43,185 bases of DNA, taken from the NCBI GenBank assembly GCA_913060655.1, contig CAJXTG010000012.1, forward strand, positions 1 through 43,185. Direction: 5' to 3'. The notes beneath the pieces were generated by a model. It was given only the letters and a program-made list of their open reading frames with translations. It was not told where the DNA came from and made no database searches. Source of the DNA: an uncultured Nitriliruptoraceae bacterium. Lineage in GTDB: Bacteria; Actinomycetota; Nitriliruptoria; Nitriliruptorales; Nitriliruptoraceae. The position numbers and the translations under genes are program-made. Of this stretch, positions 42,364-43,185 are shown in pieces; position 1 is the first letter of the stretch; each line of letters starts with the position of its first letter.

Positions 42364-42376
42364 GGACCGGTCCAAT
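42364..42376. promoter_or_regulatory. Operator-like palindrome GGACCGGTCC with AAT
   Basis: The perfect ten-base palindrome GGACCGGTCC (42364-42373) continues into AAT, so the sequence CGGTCCAAT matches the TGGTCCAAT at 42272-42280. On the regulator's strand both read ATTGGACC. The two copies are 96 bases apart, about nine helical turns, on either side of the probable promoter. Confidence 0.45.
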
Positions 42377-42544
42377 CGGCCCCGACGGAGACCTGGACGA
42401 TCGCCGCGGCGGGTGCTCTCCCCCCGAGCCGAGCCGCGACGACAACTGAACCGCACGCGCTCAACGACCCTCTCCCAGGTCGAGCGCGGCGGCGCTCGGG
42501 AAGGATCGGCGTTCTCCCCCCTGAGGGCGGCTCTCCCACCGCCC

Positions 42545-42566
42545 CGCGTGACCCCCCCGTCACGCG
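42545..42566. other. Eight-pair hairpin with C6 loop
   Basis: CGCGTGAC (42545-42552), six C residues, and GTCACGCG (42559-42566) form a perfect stem-loop. Together with the hairpin at 42593 it could form a GC-rich terminator region for the minus-strand gene at 42689-43048. Confidence 0.5.
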
Positions 42567-42592
42567 CTGCCGAAGCCCCCGAGCCCAGACGA

Positions 42593-42622
42593 CGTCCCCC
42601 CGGTGCCTGCACCGGGGGGACG
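42593..42622 (-). terminator. 13-pair GC-rich stem-loop after the 42689 gene
   Basis: CGTCCCCCCGGTG (42593-42605) and CACCGGGGGGACG (42610-42622) pair perfectly around a four-base loop. It lies 67 bases beyond the stop of the minus-strand gene at 42689. There is no T-tract on either strand, so termination would depend on stem strength or Rho. Confidence 0.5.
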
Positions 42623-42688
42623 CGTCGTCCGGGGGGCCGCGGGGGGAGGGACGTCAGGGGACGGCGGCGCGAGCCGGCGGCGTCCCCC

Positions 42689-43048
42689 TCAGCCGGCGTG
42701 GCGGCCGAGCAGGACCTCCCGCATCGTCAGCGCCCGCCGCGCCGCCAGCGCGACGTACAGCAGCAGGCCGCCGCTGCCCGTCACCGCGGTCACGACGAGC
42801 CACCCCAGGGCCGGGACGACCCGCCGCTCGCGCCACGCGATCCACGCCCAGCCGGCGACCAGTGCGAGCCCCAGGTCGACGAACGTGACCCGGCCCCACA
42901 CGAGCCCACCGATCTCCGCCCCCTCGGCCGCGAGCTCCGCGCCGGTGCCCAGCGCCACGACGATCGTCGCGAACATCGCCAGCGCACCGAGCGTCGCCGC
43001 GACCCGCAGCACCCGCACGGCCGGCTCCGGCCCGTCCGGGGCGCTCAT
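42689..43048 (-). CDS. Small three-helix membrane protein, unknown function
   Basis: A 119-residue membrane protein with three hydrophobic segments (about 13-32, 53-72 and 79-102). After the second helix is a charged turn (WRERRVVPALGW); the C-terminus is basic (RRALTMREVLLGRHAG). I do not recognise the family firmly; the pattern recalls small uncharacterised DUF1475/DUF2834-type proteins. The ATG overlaps the stop of the upstream gene by four bases (ATGA), so the two are coupled. Confidence 0.65.
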   Translation of the reverse strand: MSAPDGPEPAVRVLRVAATLGALAMFATIVVALGTGAELAAEGAEIGGLVWGRVTFVDLGLALVAGWAWIAWRERRVVPALGWLVVTAVTGSGGLLLYVALAARRALTMREVLLGRHAG

Positions 43049-43185
43049 GGCTCCACCGGGGGGATGACGCCCGGCGGCAGCTGGTCGCGCCCGGCGAGCG
43101 GCGACAGCTCGAACTCCTCGCGCCCGATGCGCAGCGGTTCGATCGGCGTGCCACCGTCGAGGTGGTCGCGCACGAGCGCCTCGAC
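43045..43185 (-). CDS. C-terminal end of an unknown gene (runs off the window)
   Basis: The last 46 residues of a gene entering from the right edge. The fragment contains VRDHLDGGTPIEPLRIGREE and finishes with a proline-rich tail (GVIPPVEP). Its TGA overlaps the start of the three-helix membrane protein gene. The fragment is too short to assign. Confidence 0.55.
   Translation of the reverse strand, partial: VEALVRDHLDGGTPIEPLRIGREEFELSPLAGRDQLPPGVIPPVEP

Larger units (their letters stand above)
42280..42688. other. 409-base intergenic region upstream of the MocR gene
   Basis: This gap contains, from left to right: a TACCCT -10-like box for the regulator (42326-42331, minus strand) overlapping a plus-strand TACTCT (42330-42335) that has TTGCAG 16 bases upstream; an operator-like palindrome at 42364-42376; and two GC-rich hairpins at 42545-42566 and 42593-42622. 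A plus-strand 57-codon frame from 42279 shows no protein-like features. Nothing else coding is seen. Confidence 0.5.

Noticed and set aside
42279-42449. Plus-strand 57-codon frame starting ATG at 42279
   Set aside because: It has no ribosome site, no recognisable features, overlaps the regulator promoter and operator, and begins upstream of the only plausible plus-strand promoter.

Overview
The window is one continuous, very GC-rich (low-to-mid 70s % by eye) bacterial chromosome segment, packed with genes on both strands. Third codon positions are almost always G or C. Frequent GTG/TTG starts, several leaderless genes, short-chain-type UppS, a GlcNAc-PI/mycothiol-type deacetylase, an F420-type nitroreductase-like protein, class II FBPase (GlpX) and PHO-box-like repeats point to an actinomycetote. 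A deep lineage such as Nitriliruptoria or Acidimicrobiia would fit, but the sequence alone does not settle the class. I see no rRNA, tRNA, CRISPR array, transposase, integrase or prophage gene.

Layout. 1-7389 (minus): fumarase heads a cell-surface glycan cluster of a MOP-type flippase, an NAD-dependent sugar epimerase, a protein with two fused GT4 glycosyltransferases and a WecA/MraY-type sugar-phosphate transferase. It ends in a small membrane protein where other actinobacteria place atpI and the ATP synthase operon. 7595-12747 (plus): a membrane-anchored unknown, an M23 peptidase with a coiled coil, a DUF606-type transporter, and a coupled pair of lipoproteins (DUF1996 and a TIM-barrel glycosidase-like protein). 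12761-15647 (minus): PEP carboxykinase followed by an orphan dihydrolipoamide acyltransferase. 15806-23068: a lone ABC ATPase, a thiolase, GreA (minus), UppS, a DrrAB-type exporter, GlpX and endonuclease III. 23094-26898 (minus): a Trk potassium-uptake operon with two TrkA proteins, a 46-residue one-helix peptide, TrkH and a membrane-tethered OB-fold-like protein. 27013-33863: IspH, RNase D (convergent, overlapping), PIG-L deacetylase, Upp, a lipoprotein, pyruvate kinase and a split-barrel flavoprotein. 33954-39079 (minus): a polyphosphate operon of ppk, Nudix, ppx/gppA and an SH3-like/Nudix protein, behind a PHO-box-like promoter. 39242-43185: a 7Fe ferredoxin, a small DUF4235-like protein, enoyl-CoA hydratase, a MocR regulator and two membrane/unknown genes.

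Most of the window is core metabolism (fumarase, PEPCK, GlpX, pyruvate kinase and thiolase around central carbon; UppS, WecA, flippase and IspH around isoprenoid and envelope). No single spectacular new system is evident. The items most worth following are the small peptide coupled inside the Trk operon, the tandem GT4 fusion, the DUF1996/glycosidase-like lipoprotein pair, the PHO-box promoter of the polyphosphate operon, and a repeated leaderless-promoter architecture (TANNNT exactly six bases before the start codon).
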